Shown in pieces: positions 1 through 6,655 of a stretch of 11,686 nt of DNA; position 1 is the first letter of the stretch; every line of letters begins with the position of its first letter. A program made the translations under genes and the position numbers. The DNA lies in contig CANHSD010000077.1 in assembly GCA_947463105.1 (NCBI GenBank), forward strand, positions 1-11,686, in the 5' to 3' direction. A model generated the notes under the pieces. That model saw nothing but the letters and a program-made list of their open reading frames with translations, was not told the origin of the DNA and searched no databases. Source of the DNA: Chitinophagaceae bacterium (GTDB lineage Bacteria > Bacteroidota > Bacteroidia > Chitinophagales > Chitinophagaceae).

Positions 1-1
1 C

Positions 2-928
2 TATTTACTCACTGAAACGTCGACCCAGAGCATCTTTCAGGAAATCAAAAAAATAAAGCCACAGCTGGTTATCATCGATTCCATCCAAACATTGCAATCA
101 CCCTATATCGATTCTTCCCCTGGTACAATTTCACAAATCAGAGAATGCACGGCAGAGTTCCAGCGGTTTGCCAAAGAAACACAAACACCCGTTTTCCTGA
201 TCGGACATATCACAAAAGATGGAAGCATTGCAGGCCCTAAACTATTGGAACACATGGTTGATACGGTATTGCAATTTGAGGGTGACCAGCATTATGCCTA
301 CCGGATTTTACGCACCACCAAAAATCGTTTTGGATCAACAGCAGAACTGGGAATATATGAGATGACAGGAACAGGAATGAAACCAGTAATGAATCCGTCA
401 GACATTCTCATCAACCAAAAAGAAGAACAACTGAGTGGCATTGCCATTGGTGCAACAATGGAAGGACTAAGGCCATTGTTGATTGAAGTACAGGCCTTGG
501 TTACACCATCGGTTTATGGCACTCCGCAGCGAACAGCAAGTGGATTTGACCTGAGAAGATTGCAGCTTTTATTGGCGGTACTGGAAAAAAGGGGTGGATT
601 TCATTTTGGAACCAAGGATGTTTTCGTCAACATTGCCGGTGGACTAAAAATTGAGGATCCGGCCATTGACCTGGCCATGGTATTTGCCTTGTTGAGCTCT
701 TATGAAGATGTTCCCCTTTCACAAAAAACCTGTTTTGCAGGCGAGGTAGGCTTGAGCGGAGAAATCAGGGCAGTAAACCGGGTTGACCAACGCATCTCAG
801 AAGCAGAAAAACTTGGGTTTGACAGCATCGTGATCAGCAAGTACAACAGAAAAGCCGAACCCCACAAGGGTATCAAGACCATATCCGTAGCATTGATTGA
901 AGAGGTTTACCGAACCATTTTCCAATAA
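2..928 (+). CDS. radA: DNA repair protein RadA (Sms), 5'-truncated by window edge
   Basis: The reading frame is open from base 2, so the gene begins before the window; 308 codons are visible of a protein that is normally about 450 residues. RadA is a RecA-like, DnaB-like ATPase that drives branch migration of recombination intermediates in DNA repair and transformation. The zinc finger and Walker A motif lie upstream. Visible are the Walker B strand LVIIDS (about bases 65-82), the RadA-specific KNRFG motif (bases 320-334), and the C-terminal Lon-protease-like domain (about bases 500-900). In that domain the position of the Lon catalytic serine reads EDPAIDLA, so it should be proteolytically inactive, as is normal for RadA. 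TTG 92 lies inside the ATPase core and is not the real start. comF follows in the same direction after the stop. Identification is firm. Confidence 0.96.
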   Translation, partial: YLLTETSTQSIFQEIKKIKPQLVIIDSIQTLQSPYIDSSPGTISQIRECTAEFQRFAKETQTPVFLIGHITKDGSIAGPKLLEHMVDTVLQFEGDQHYAYRILRTTKNRFGSTAELGIYEMTGTGMKPVMNPSDILINQKEEQLSGIAIGATMEGLRPLLIEVQALVTPSVYGTPQRTASGFDLRRLQLLLAVLEKRGGFHFGTKDVFVNIAGGLKIEDPAIDLAMVFALLSSYEDVPLSQKTCFAGEVGLSGEIRAVNRVDQRISEAEKLGFDSIVISKYNRKAEPHKGIKTISVALIEEVYRTIFQ

Positions 929-938
929 AGCCTTTGGT

Positions 939-1631
939 ATGGTAAAAGCCTGGTGCGATGCATTGGTGCATGTATTCTATCCCTCCCTCTGTTTTGGATG
1001 CAACAATGAGCTGACCCAAGGCGATCAGTTGATATGCCTTCAATGCCAGACTGAATTGGGAAGGACGCAATTTGAAGACATTAGAAACAATCCTGTTGAA
1101 AAGCTTTTTTGGGGAAGGGCCGACATTCAATTTGGAGCCAGTACATTTTACTATATCGACAAGACTCCTTTACAGCAGATCATCCACCAGATCAAATACA
1201 GAGAGGAAAAAGAACTGGGTATTCATATGGGCGAAATCATGGGGGTCCATGGATCAGGCCTTTTCAAGTCATATGAAACTGATCTCTGTATTCCCATGCC
1301 ATTGCATCCCAGAAAAGAATACAAAAGAGGATACAACCAAGCCACGCTGTTGTGTGAAGGGATGTATAAACAGACGGGGATCCCCTATAATGAAAAGGCC
1401 CTGGTGCGCAATGAGAACACCAGGACCCAGACAAAAAAATCAAGGATAGAAAGATGGGAAAATGTTGCGTCTGTCTTTGAGGTGAATGAAGCTTCGATCA
1501 TCAAAGACAGGCATGTTGTTGTGGTGGATGATGTGATCACCACCGGTGCTTCAACAGAAGCCTGTGTGCATGCACTGATGCAACATGGGGCAAAAACAGT
1601 AGGCGTCTATAGCCTGGCCTTTACCCTTTAA
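939..1631 (+). CDS. comF: ComF family phosphoribosyltransferase-like protein
   Basis: 230 residues from ATG 939, ten bases after the radA stop. An in-frame TTG at 897 would overlap radA and add 14 residues without family resemblance, so ATG is preferred. The N-terminal part has a four-cysteine zinc ribbon (C18, C21, C33, C36). The C-terminal part is a type I phosphoribosyltransferase fold with the PRPP-binding signature VVVVDDVITTGAST at residues 193-206. ComFC/GntX-family proteins are cytoplasmic and are needed for DNA uptake in naturally competent bacteria, where ComFC is thought to help process incoming single-stranded DNA; the reaction is unsettled. Co-direction with radA suggests one transcript and a link to recombination or DNA uptake. 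That link is inference, because comF homologues also occur in bacteria not known to be competent. Confidence 0.92.
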   Translation: MVKAWCDALVHVFYPSLCFGCNNELTQGDQLICLQCQTELGRTQFEDIRNNPVEKLFWGRADIQFGASTFYYIDKTPLQQIIHQIKYREEKELGIHMGEIMGVHGSGLFKSYETDLCIPMPLHPRKEYKRGYNQATLLCEGMYKQTGIPYNEKALVRNENTRTQTKKSRIERWENVASVFEVNEASIIKDRHVVVVDDVITTGASTEACVHALMQHGAKTVGVYSLAFTL

Positions 1632-1642
1632 ATTATTTAAGG
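1625..1642. terminator. Possible bidirectional hairpin at the comF / peroxidase junction
   Basis: CCTT at 1625-1628 pairs with AAGG at 1639-1642, and AAA at 1630-1632 pairs with TTT at 1636-1638 around a TTA loop, with one bulged T at 1629. It covers both stop codons. It is AT-rich with no downstream T-run, so termination activity is uncertain. Confidence 0.3.
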
Positions 1643-2151
1643 TATGCAGTGATTTCTTCACCCATTGGCTTGACCTTGCTGGGGAATACAGCCAATAGTT
1701 TTCCTTTTTCATCCAACAGAAACTTGGTGAAATTCCATTTGATTTCAGCATCCATCACACCATTCTCTTCCTTGCTGGTCAGCCATTTGAACAAAGGATG
1801 GATATCAGTTCCTTTCACTGAAACCTTCTCTGCCATTACAAAACTCACCCCATAATTTTTTTGACAGAAATCATTGATCTCTGCATTGGATCCTGGCTCC
1901 TGCCCACCAAAATTATTGGCAGGGAAACCAACAATAACCAATTTGCTTCCGTATGCCTTGTGCAATTGCTCCAGTTCAGCATACTGGGGAGTATAACCAC
2001 ATTTGGAAGCGGTGTTGACAATCAATACTTTCTTTCCCTTGAACTTAGAAAAATCAATGGTTTGTCCTTCAATGGAGGGAACCTTGAACTGGTGAATGGT
2101 TGCAGGTCCTGCAGCAAAAAGGGCGAGGGCTATCATCATGGCTTTGATCAT
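1633..2151 (-). CDS. Glutathione peroxidase family (probably thioredoxin-dependent), likely exported
   Basis: 172 residues from ATG at 2151; the frame stays open upstream, but those codons show no family resemblance. The thioredoxin-fold enzyme reduces hydrogen peroxide and organic or lipid hydroperoxides. The full catalytic tetrad is present: C51 in NTASKCGYT, Q84 in GGQEPGSN, and W139-N140 in KWNFTKF. Cysteine replaces selenocysteine. The common FPCNQF motif reads FPANNF (residues 76-81), so the structural Cys is lost. C96 in NDFCQKNYG sits where plant and bacterial members keep the resolving cysteine, which favours a thioredoxin-dependent 2-Cys mechanism. Residues 2-17 look like a short signal peptide (Lys, hydrophobic run, GPA), suggesting periplasmic location. 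Its stop lies one base from the comF stop. I found no clear promoter box upstream. Confidence 0.93.
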   Translation of the reverse strand: MIKAMMIALALFAAGPATIHQFKVPSIEGQTIDFSKFKGKKVLIVNTASKCGYTPQYAELEQLHKAYGSKLVIVGFPANNFGGQEPGSNAEINDFCQKNYGVSFVMAEKVSVKGTDIHPLFKWLTSKEENGVMDAEIKWNFTKFLLDEKGKLLAVFPSKVKPMGEEITAYLK

Positions 2152-2238
2152 ACAATAATTTTTATTTAGCAATGTAACACTTTCGTGGAAAAAAGGTTTA
2201 AGAAAGCCTCGGCAGTTGTCCTTGCTGCCGTATATCAT

Positions 2239-2246
2239 TATCTTTA
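2239..2246 (+). promoter_or_regulatory. Possible Bacteroidota -7 box before holB
   Basis: TATCTTTA differs from TAnnTTTG only in the last base and ends four bases before the holB ATG. TTG triplets lie upstream (for example in ccttgctgcc). If used, transcription would start at or next to the ATG. This is a weak candidate because of the mismatch. Confidence 0.35.
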
Positions 2247-2250
2247 CGGA

Positions 2251-3444
2251 ATGTTATTCAGTGAAATCCCCGGACAAGGTGCAGTAAAGGCCAATTTGGT
2301 CAATCTGGTGAGCAGCAACAGGCTCAGCCATGCCCTGCTTTTACTGGGAAAAGAAGGCAGTGGTGCCTTGCAGCTTGCCCTAGCGCTTGCCCAGTATGTG
2401 GTATGCGAAAAAAATAAGCCGGGTTCTGCCAATGAAGAACCCTCTTTGTTTGGAGAGCCCACCCAAACAACAACTTTTCTGGAAGATGCCTGCGGCAATT
2501 GCCCCTCCTGCAAAAAAGCTGCTGCATTGATTCATCCTGATATTCATTTTTCATTTCCGACAATTGTGAAAACGGCCGGAGACAAACCCATTGCCAGCGA
2601 TTTCATCCAGGAATGGAGGAGCTTTGTTGCCCAGACCCCTTTTGGCAATGCATTTGACTGGCTACAGAGCATTGGGGCAGAGAACAAACAGGGAAATATT
2701 ACCGCCAACGAATGTGAAGAGATCATCAGAAAACTGAACCTCAAAAGTTTTGAAAGCGGATACAAGATCCTGATCCAGTGGATGCCCGAATACCTTGGCC
2801 CGATGGGCAACAAATTGCTCAAATTGATTGAAGAGCCACCGGCCAATACCCTTCTCATCTTTGTGGCCCAAGACGAGTCTAAGCTGCTTGCTACCATCCT
2901 TTCTCGAACACAGCTGATCAAGATCAACCAACTGGAATCGAAGGATGTACAAGAGTGGTTGATCAACAAACAGGCTGTTCCCAGGGAAAAAGCCCTATCC
3001 ATCGCTCCCCTGTCTCAGGGAAACCTCCGAGAGGCCTTCCAATTGTTGCACAACAGCGATGAAAACTGGGAAGAGATCTTGAGGGAATGGCTGAATGCCA
3101 TCCTCAAAAATGGCCCTGCAGCACAGGTCAAATGGGTTGATGACAACAGCAAACTGGGAAGGGAAAAACAGAAGCAATTCCTTGCTTATTTCATTCACCT
3201 GCTTTCCTGTGCGGTACACATTGCCAATGTAGGAACTGCACCGGAAGTTGCAGACAATGAGCTTGATTTCGCCAACCGTTTGCTCAGGTTGGCAGCAACC
3301 GAACAGCTGGAAGCCATCGTTACTGAGCTCGACAGGGCTTCCTATCAAATAGAAAGAAATGCAAACCCCAAAATACTGTTCATGGCCCTGACCATCAAAA
3401 TTTATCATATAATAAAGGATAAAGCAGTAATTTTGGTACATTGA
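2251..3444 (+). CDS. holB: DNA polymerase III clamp-loader subunit delta prime
   Basis: 397 residues from ATG 2251 (MLFSEIPGQG). Upstream alternative starts would only add non-homologous residues. It is the delta prime AAA+ subunit of the clamp loader that places the beta clamp on DNA. The N-terminal domain has the HALLLLGKEGSGAL region (residues 27-40), a degenerate P-loop lacking the Walker A lysine, as usual for this non-ATPase subunit. The zinc module is C52, C81, C84, C87, with about 20 extra residues between the first and second Cys compared with E. coli delta prime (Cys50, 59, 62, 65). The EEPPANTLLIFVAQD segment (residues 194-208) and LSRTQLI (217-223) match the family sensor region and SRC-like motif. 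A ricT-like gene follows after 8 bp. A near-consensus -7 box lies just before the start. Confidence 0.93.
   Translation: MLFSEIPGQGAVKANLVNLVSSNRLSHALLLLGKEGSGALQLALALAQYVVCEKNKPGSANEEPSLFGEPTQTTTFLEDACGNCPSCKKAAALIHPDIHFSFPTIVKTAGDKPIASDFIQEWRSFVAQTPFGNAFDWLQSIGAENKQGNITANECEEIIRKLNLKSFESGYKILIQWMPEYLGPMGNKLLKLIEEPPANTLLIFVAQDESKLLATILSRTQLIKINQLESKDVQEWLINKQAVPREKALSIAPLSQGNLREAFQLLHNSDENWEEILREWLNAILKNGPAAQVKWVDDNSKLGREKQKQFLAYFIHLLSCAVHIANVGTAPEVADNELDFANRLLRLAATEQLEAIVTELDRASYQIERNANPKILFMALTIKIYHIIKDKAVILVH
3428..3435 (+). promoter_or_regulatory. Possible -7 box before ricT inside the holB 3' end
   Basis: TAATTTTG matches TAnnTTTG fully and ends 17 bases before the ricT ATG, overlapping the last codons of holB. 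No TTG occurs 17-23 bases upstream, so the -33 element is missing. ricT may be expressed both from the holB transcript and from here. Confidence 0.35.
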
Positions 3445-3452
3445 TATAGATT

Positions 3453-4829
3453 ATGGGATGTAGTTCATGCGGTACGAAAGACGGAAAGCCAGGCGGCTGT
3501 AAAAGCAACGGCGGATGCAGCTCAGGCGGATGCAATAGACTTAATGTACATGACTGGCTTGCCAATTTGCCTTTTACAGACCCTGCGGTATCCTGCAGGA
3601 TTGTAGAAGTAACATTCAGCAACGGCAGCAGGAAAGAATATTTTAAGAATACAACACTTCATCATTTCAACAAGGGCGAATTGGTCAGCGTTGAGGGTGT
3701 TGGAGGATTTGATGTTGGCATGGTCAACCTCAGCGGAGAGCTGGTGCGCATGCAACTCAAAAAGAAAAGAATTGCAGAAGACAGTGCAGAACTGAAGAAA
3801 ATATTGCGCAGGGCTACAGAAGTGGACATCCAGAAATGGGAAGAGAACAAGGCCCGTGAAAAAGAGGCCCTTGCCCGCTCACGCGCCATCGCGAGGCAAT
3901 TGAAGCTGAGCATGAAAATCTGTGAGGTAGAATTTCAGGCCGATGGCAGAAAAGCCACTTTTTTCTATACAGCTGAAGACCGTGTCGATTTTCGCGAACT
4001 GATCAAGATATATGCTGGAGATTTCAAGGTAAAAGTTGAAATGAAGCAAATTGGTGCCCGCCAAGAAGCTGCAAAAGTGGGTGGTATCGGAAGTTGTGGA
4101 AGGGAACTCTGTTGCAGCAGCTGGCTCAATGATTTCAAAAGCGTAACCACCGCAATGGCGCGTTACCAAAACCTCAGCATCAACCAAACAAAACTGAGCG
4201 GACAATGCGGAAGGCTCAAGTGCTGCCTCAATTATGAATTAGACAGTTATCTGGATGCCCTGCAGCATTTCCCTGACCATGTGGAAGTATTGCATACCAC
4301 AAAGGGCAATGCCAACCTGATCAAAAAAGATATTTTCAAGAACATCATGTGGTATACGCTTCCTGATAGCAACAAGCATTACCCGCTCACCATTGATACG
4401 GTCAAGAAGATCAAGGCAATGAATGAGAAAGGTCAAAGACCAGATGAACTGGAAACGGCCGAAATTGTAAGCAGTTCAAGCAAGGCAAAAGAAGCTGAAC
4501 CACAGTTTGTGGAATTGGTGGGTCAAATCAGCCTTCGCTCGCTGGACAGGAATGCGCAAAAAAGAAAGGGACAGCGCTCAGGCCCCGGACCTAACAGGGA
4601 TAGAGGTCAGTCCAACAATGCCAACCAGGGACCAAGGGAAAGGCCGAAAATGCAGGAAAAATCTACAGGAGCCCAAAGTCCAAAACCCCAGGGACAATCG
4701 GCCGGCAGGCCCCAAAGGGAGAGACCCCAGGGACAGGCCAGACCACAGGCGCCAAGAGAAAAAGCTGCGGCCCCAGACCCCGCTGTTCCAAGAGCAAAAC
4801 CCAGCATTCAAATCAACAAGGAGAAATAA
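3453..4829 (+). CDS. ricT: PSP1 domain protein, RicT/YaaT type, with extended N- and C-termini
   Basis: 458 residues, versus roughly 275 for B. subtilis RicT. The PSP1 core spans about residues 45-310 and has two matching cysteine clusters 37 residues apart, CGRELCC (215-221) and CGRLKCC (252-258). Related cysteines in RicT hold an iron-sulphur cluster. In B. subtilis, RicT acts with RicA and RicF to guide RNase Y-dependent mRNA maturation; whether the role is the same here is inferred. Residues 1-27 form a Gly/Cys-rich head with C3, C6, C16, C22 and C27. A charged helical stretch (about 103-150) probably forms a coiled coil. Residues from about 365 to the end are low-complexity, rich in Pro, Gln, Arg and Gly, and probably disordered. 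The gene follows holB after 8 bp, with a possible own promoter in the holB tail. Confidence 0.9.
   Translation: MGCSSCGTKDGKPGGCKSNGGCSSGGCNRLNVHDWLANLPFTDPAVSCRIVEVTFSNGSRKEYFKNTTLHHFNKGELVSVEGVGGFDVGMVNLSGELVRMQLKKKRIAEDSAELKKILRRATEVDIQKWEENKAREKEALARSRAIARQLKLSMKICEVEFQADGRKATFFYTAEDRVDFRELIKIYAGDFKVKVEMKQIGARQEAAKVGGIGSCGRELCCSSWLNDFKSVTTAMARYQNLSINQTKLSGQCGRLKCCLNYELDSYLDALQHFPDHVEVLHTTKGNANLIKKDIFKNIMWYTLPDSNKHYPLTIDTVKKIKAMNEKGQRPDELETAEIVSSSSKAKEAEPQFVELVGQISLRSLDRNAQKRKGQRSGPGPNRDRGQSNNANQGPRERPKMQEKSTGAQSPKPQGQSAGRPQRERPQGQARPQAPREKAAAPDPAVPRAKPSIQINKEK
4685..4735 (+). repeat. In-frame 12-bp direct repeat in the ricT tail
   Basis: ACCCCAGGGACA occurs at 4685-4696 and again at 4724-4735, 39 bases (13 codons) apart, each encoding Pro-Gln-Gly-Gln with the flanking base. 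It lies in the Pro/Gln/Arg-rich tail and probably reflects low-complexity expansion by slippage or duplication. Confidence 0.6.
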
Positions 4830-4847
4830 GTTCAGTACTATCTGAAC
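4830..4847. terminator. Perfect inverted repeat at the ricT / cdsA junction
   Basis: GTTCAG (4830-4835) and CTGAAC (4842-4847) are perfect complements around a six-base loop TACTAT, starting directly after the ricT stop codon and covering the cdsA stop codon. Placement between convergent genes suggests a short bidirectional terminator, though there is no T-run on either side. Confidence 0.4.
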
Positions 4848-5731
4848 AAGAAGTAACAGACCAGCCAGACGGCAGGTGCTGCCAGCAGAATTGAATCAAA
4901 TCGGTCAAGAAAGCCTCCATGCCCGGGCATGAATGAACCACTGTCTTTTACTCCTGCTATGCGCTTCAATTTGCTTTCCACCAGGTCGCCGATAGTTCCA
5001 CTGATGGCATTCACCAGGGCGATGATGAGCAAGGCCCAGCTAGGTTCAAATTGCCAAAGAGCAATCAGAAGAATTAGTCCGGAACTGAGGATGATACCGC
5101 CAATGGTTCCTTCCCATGTTTTTTTAGGAGACCATGCCGTCAATGGTGTTCTGCCAATCAATGAGCCAACAATATAGGCCATGGTATCATTGATCCAAAT
5201 ACCCACCACCAATAGGATACACATTATCTTTCCATTGAAACCGGATAATGCATGGGCAAGAAAATCACTGTCATGTACTTGTGACCAAATCCAACCGGAC
5301 CGTAGATTGATGAGCAGGGCAAGGGTGACTGAGATATAAAAAAATCCCAACAGAAATTGTTTCAGGTGCTTGAAACTAAATTGCTTGTCTATGAAAAAAT
5401 TCAACGGGATGAGCAACAGTCCAACCCTTACGATCCAATACCCGATATCACTGAATGAAAATCCGTTGATCTCCAAAGAGCCTGCAGAGGCCATCAGCAT
5501 GACGCCCCAACCGATGATGGGGAATAGCAGGCGATCATAGTACAAACTCCATCGAAGCTCAGGATAGATAAGGCTGGACAATTTTTGGAACTCATACCAG
5601 GCACCAAAATGCACCAGTGAAAACAACATAAAAAAGCTCCATTCATTCCAGAACAGGCCCGTCAACATGATGGCTGCATAAACGATGGCTGTTTTTGCCC
5701 TCGTTTGGAAAACTGCTTTGTTCAGTGCCAT
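4838..5731 (-). CDS. cdsA: Phosphatidate cytidylyltransferase (CDP-diglyceride synthase)
   Basis: 297 residues. The enzyme is an integral inner-membrane protein that makes CDP-diacylglycerol from phosphatidic acid and CTP, the branch point of bacterial phospholipid synthesis. The family signature is intact at residues 253-280: SKLKR, KDSG, PGHGG (269-273) and DRFDS (276-280), supplying the metal-binding aspartates. A second conserved stretch, NDTMAY through SPKKTWEG (181-208), is also present. Several hydrophobic segments fit a multi-pass protein (for example about 15-40, 68-82, 100-115, 126-142, 170-190, 209-226, 232-248 and 281-296). The ATG directly follows the stop codon of the upstream CPBP protease gene with no spacer, so the two are almost certainly co-transcribed and translationally coupled. 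It converges on ricT with an 8 bp gap holding a perfect inverted repeat. Confidence 0.96.
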   Translation of the reverse strand: MALNKAVFQTRAKTAIVYAAIMLTGLFWNEWSFFMLFSLVHFGAWYEFQKLSSLIYPELRWSLYYDRLLFPIIGWGVMLMASAGSLEINGFSFSDIGYWIVRVGLLLIPLNFFIDKQFSFKHLKQFLLGFFYISVTLALLINLRSGWIWSQVHDSDFLAHALSGFNGKIMCILLVVGIWINDTMAYIVGSLIGRTPLTAWSPKKTWEGTIGGIILSSGLILLIALWQFEPSWALLIIALVNAISGTIGDLVESKLKRIAGVKDSGSFMPGHGGFLDRFDSILLAAPAVWLVCYFLFR

Positions 5732-6625
5732 TTATTCAAGTGTTTTTTCAAATCTCCTGTAGGCAAAAAAGAAAAATGCAATGGCAAATAAACCCCACCA
5801 CAACGGGTATTGATCATCCATGCTTTCTGCCAGGGATTGTCCTGTACTCCTGAGGTAATAGACCTGACCAACAGCGATCGCATTGTTGACAAAATGCGCC
5901 AATATGGGAACCCAAATGTTTTGGCTTGTAGCAAAGAGCAGGCCCAGTACAATGCCGAGTGCCGTCCGCGCAAAAAAACCATAGAATGAAAAATGGATAG
6001 CACTGAAAAGCAGAGAAGTAACAATGATGCTCACCCACATGTTGCCGGTAGAGCGGTGCATCAGGTTCTGAAAACCGCCCCTGAAAAAAACTTCTTCAAC
6101 AACAGCAGGAACAAAGGCCATGACCACCAATGAAACCAGAAGATCTGGTATTCCCTTCATCTGCGACATCACTTCCACCTGTTGCAGGTACTTGTCTTCC
6201 ATTTCTGTGAAATAGAGTTTCATGGAGGGAGTAACAGGAATCATTTCGTTGAGGGTAGCAAGAGATCCTGCAATCACAATCGTGATCAACATGATGATGA
6301 TGGCCGTTCCGTATGTTTGCCAGGAAGACTTACCCGAAAAACCCAACAACTGCAATGGCTTGGTGTTGATAATCCTTGCAGTGAGCAGGGCGGGAAAAAG
6401 AAAAATAAACAAAGAAAGCAGGGTCTGTGTAACCCTTACCTGGTTGGCAAAGTCAGGATTGCTCATCGACAATTGCATGTCTGCCATTCCCTGGCCCGTC
6501 ATGAGTTTCCAGACAAAAAAAGAAAGAAAACCACCCACCATAAACCCAACGCCCATCAGGCCGATCAAAATAAACAGGCCCGATTTCTCATTCAATCCCG
6601 GTCTGTTTTCCATTTGCTGTTCCAT
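5732..6625 (-). CDS. CPBP family intramembrane metalloprotease (CAAX-like)
   Basis: 297 residues from ATG at 6625. It belongs to the CPBP/Abi family, membrane proteases related to eukaryotic Rce1. The three active-site motifs are present: EEVFFR (E177, E178, R182), FSAIHF with H211, and HFVNN with H244 and N248. About seven to eight hydrophobic segments span the protein, including 17-38, 66-84, 107-122, 162-178, 196-212, 220-235 and 275-289. The substrate cannot be read from sequence; bacterial members have varied or unknown roles, some linked to bacteriocin immunity or protein processing. The neighbour is cdsA with abutting stop and start, so expression is coupled to phospholipid synthesis, which hints at but does not prove an envelope role. 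The start lies 30 bp from the divergent dusB start. Confidence 0.92.
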   Translation of the reverse strand: MEQQMENRPGLNEKSGLFILIGLMGVGFMVGGFLSFFVWKLMTGQGMADMQLSMSNPDFANQVRVTQTLLSLFIFLFPALLTARIINTKPLQLLGFSGKSSWQTYGTAIIIMLITIVIAGSLATLNEMIPVTPSMKLYFTEMEDKYLQQVEVMSQMKGIPDLLVSLVVMAFVPAVVEEVFFRGGFQNLMHRSTGNMWVSIIVTSLLFSAIHFSFYGFFARTALGIVLGLLFATSQNIWVPILAHFVNNAIAVGQVYYLRSTGQSLAESMDDQYPLWWGLFAIAFFFFAYRRFEKTLE

Positions 6626-6637
6626 GATTGTTATTTG

Positions 6638-6645
6638 TAACTTTG
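6638..6645 (+). promoter_or_regulatory. Bacteroidota -7 box for dusB
   Basis: TAACTTTG matches the TAnnTTTG consensus exactly, ten bases before the dusB ATG. A TTTG at 6613-6616 lies 21 bases upstream, within the usual spacing for a -33 element. The leader would be only a few bases long. The region is just 30 bp wide and is shared with the divergent CPBP gene. Confidence 0.6.
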
Positions 6646-6655
6646 CAACAATTGA

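Noticed and set aside
897..938. Upstream TTG start for comF giving 14 more residues
   Set aside because: It overlaps radA, uses a rare start, and the added residues show no family resemblance; ATG 939 fits the usual ComF N-terminus.
2152..2238. Longer start for the glutathione peroxidase
   Set aside because: The added residues are not family-like and would hide the signal-peptide-like N-terminus.
2185..2250. Longer start for holB
   Set aside because: The family N-terminus (F-x-x-I-x-G-Q) begins right at ATG 2251; the upstream residues are unrelated and overlap the promoter-like box.
2544..3002. 152-residue open frame antisense to holB
   Set aside because: No domain features; Ser/Leu-rich composition is what reverse-reading of a normal gene gives.
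4507..4845. Overlapping plus-strand frame across the ricT tail
   Set aside because: It arises from the repetitive GC-rich low-complexity codons; the ricT frame continues to a proper stop, and this product has no recognisable feature.
5732..6625. CPBP protease as a defence (Abi) or bacteriocin-immunity gene
   Set aside because: The family is sometimes labelled Abi, but here it is coupled to cdsA with no toxin, peptide or phage-related genes nearby.
6182..6640. 152-residue open frame on the plus strand
   Set aside because: It is antisense to the well-supported CPBP gene, with His/Lys/Arg-rich composition typical of a shadow frame.
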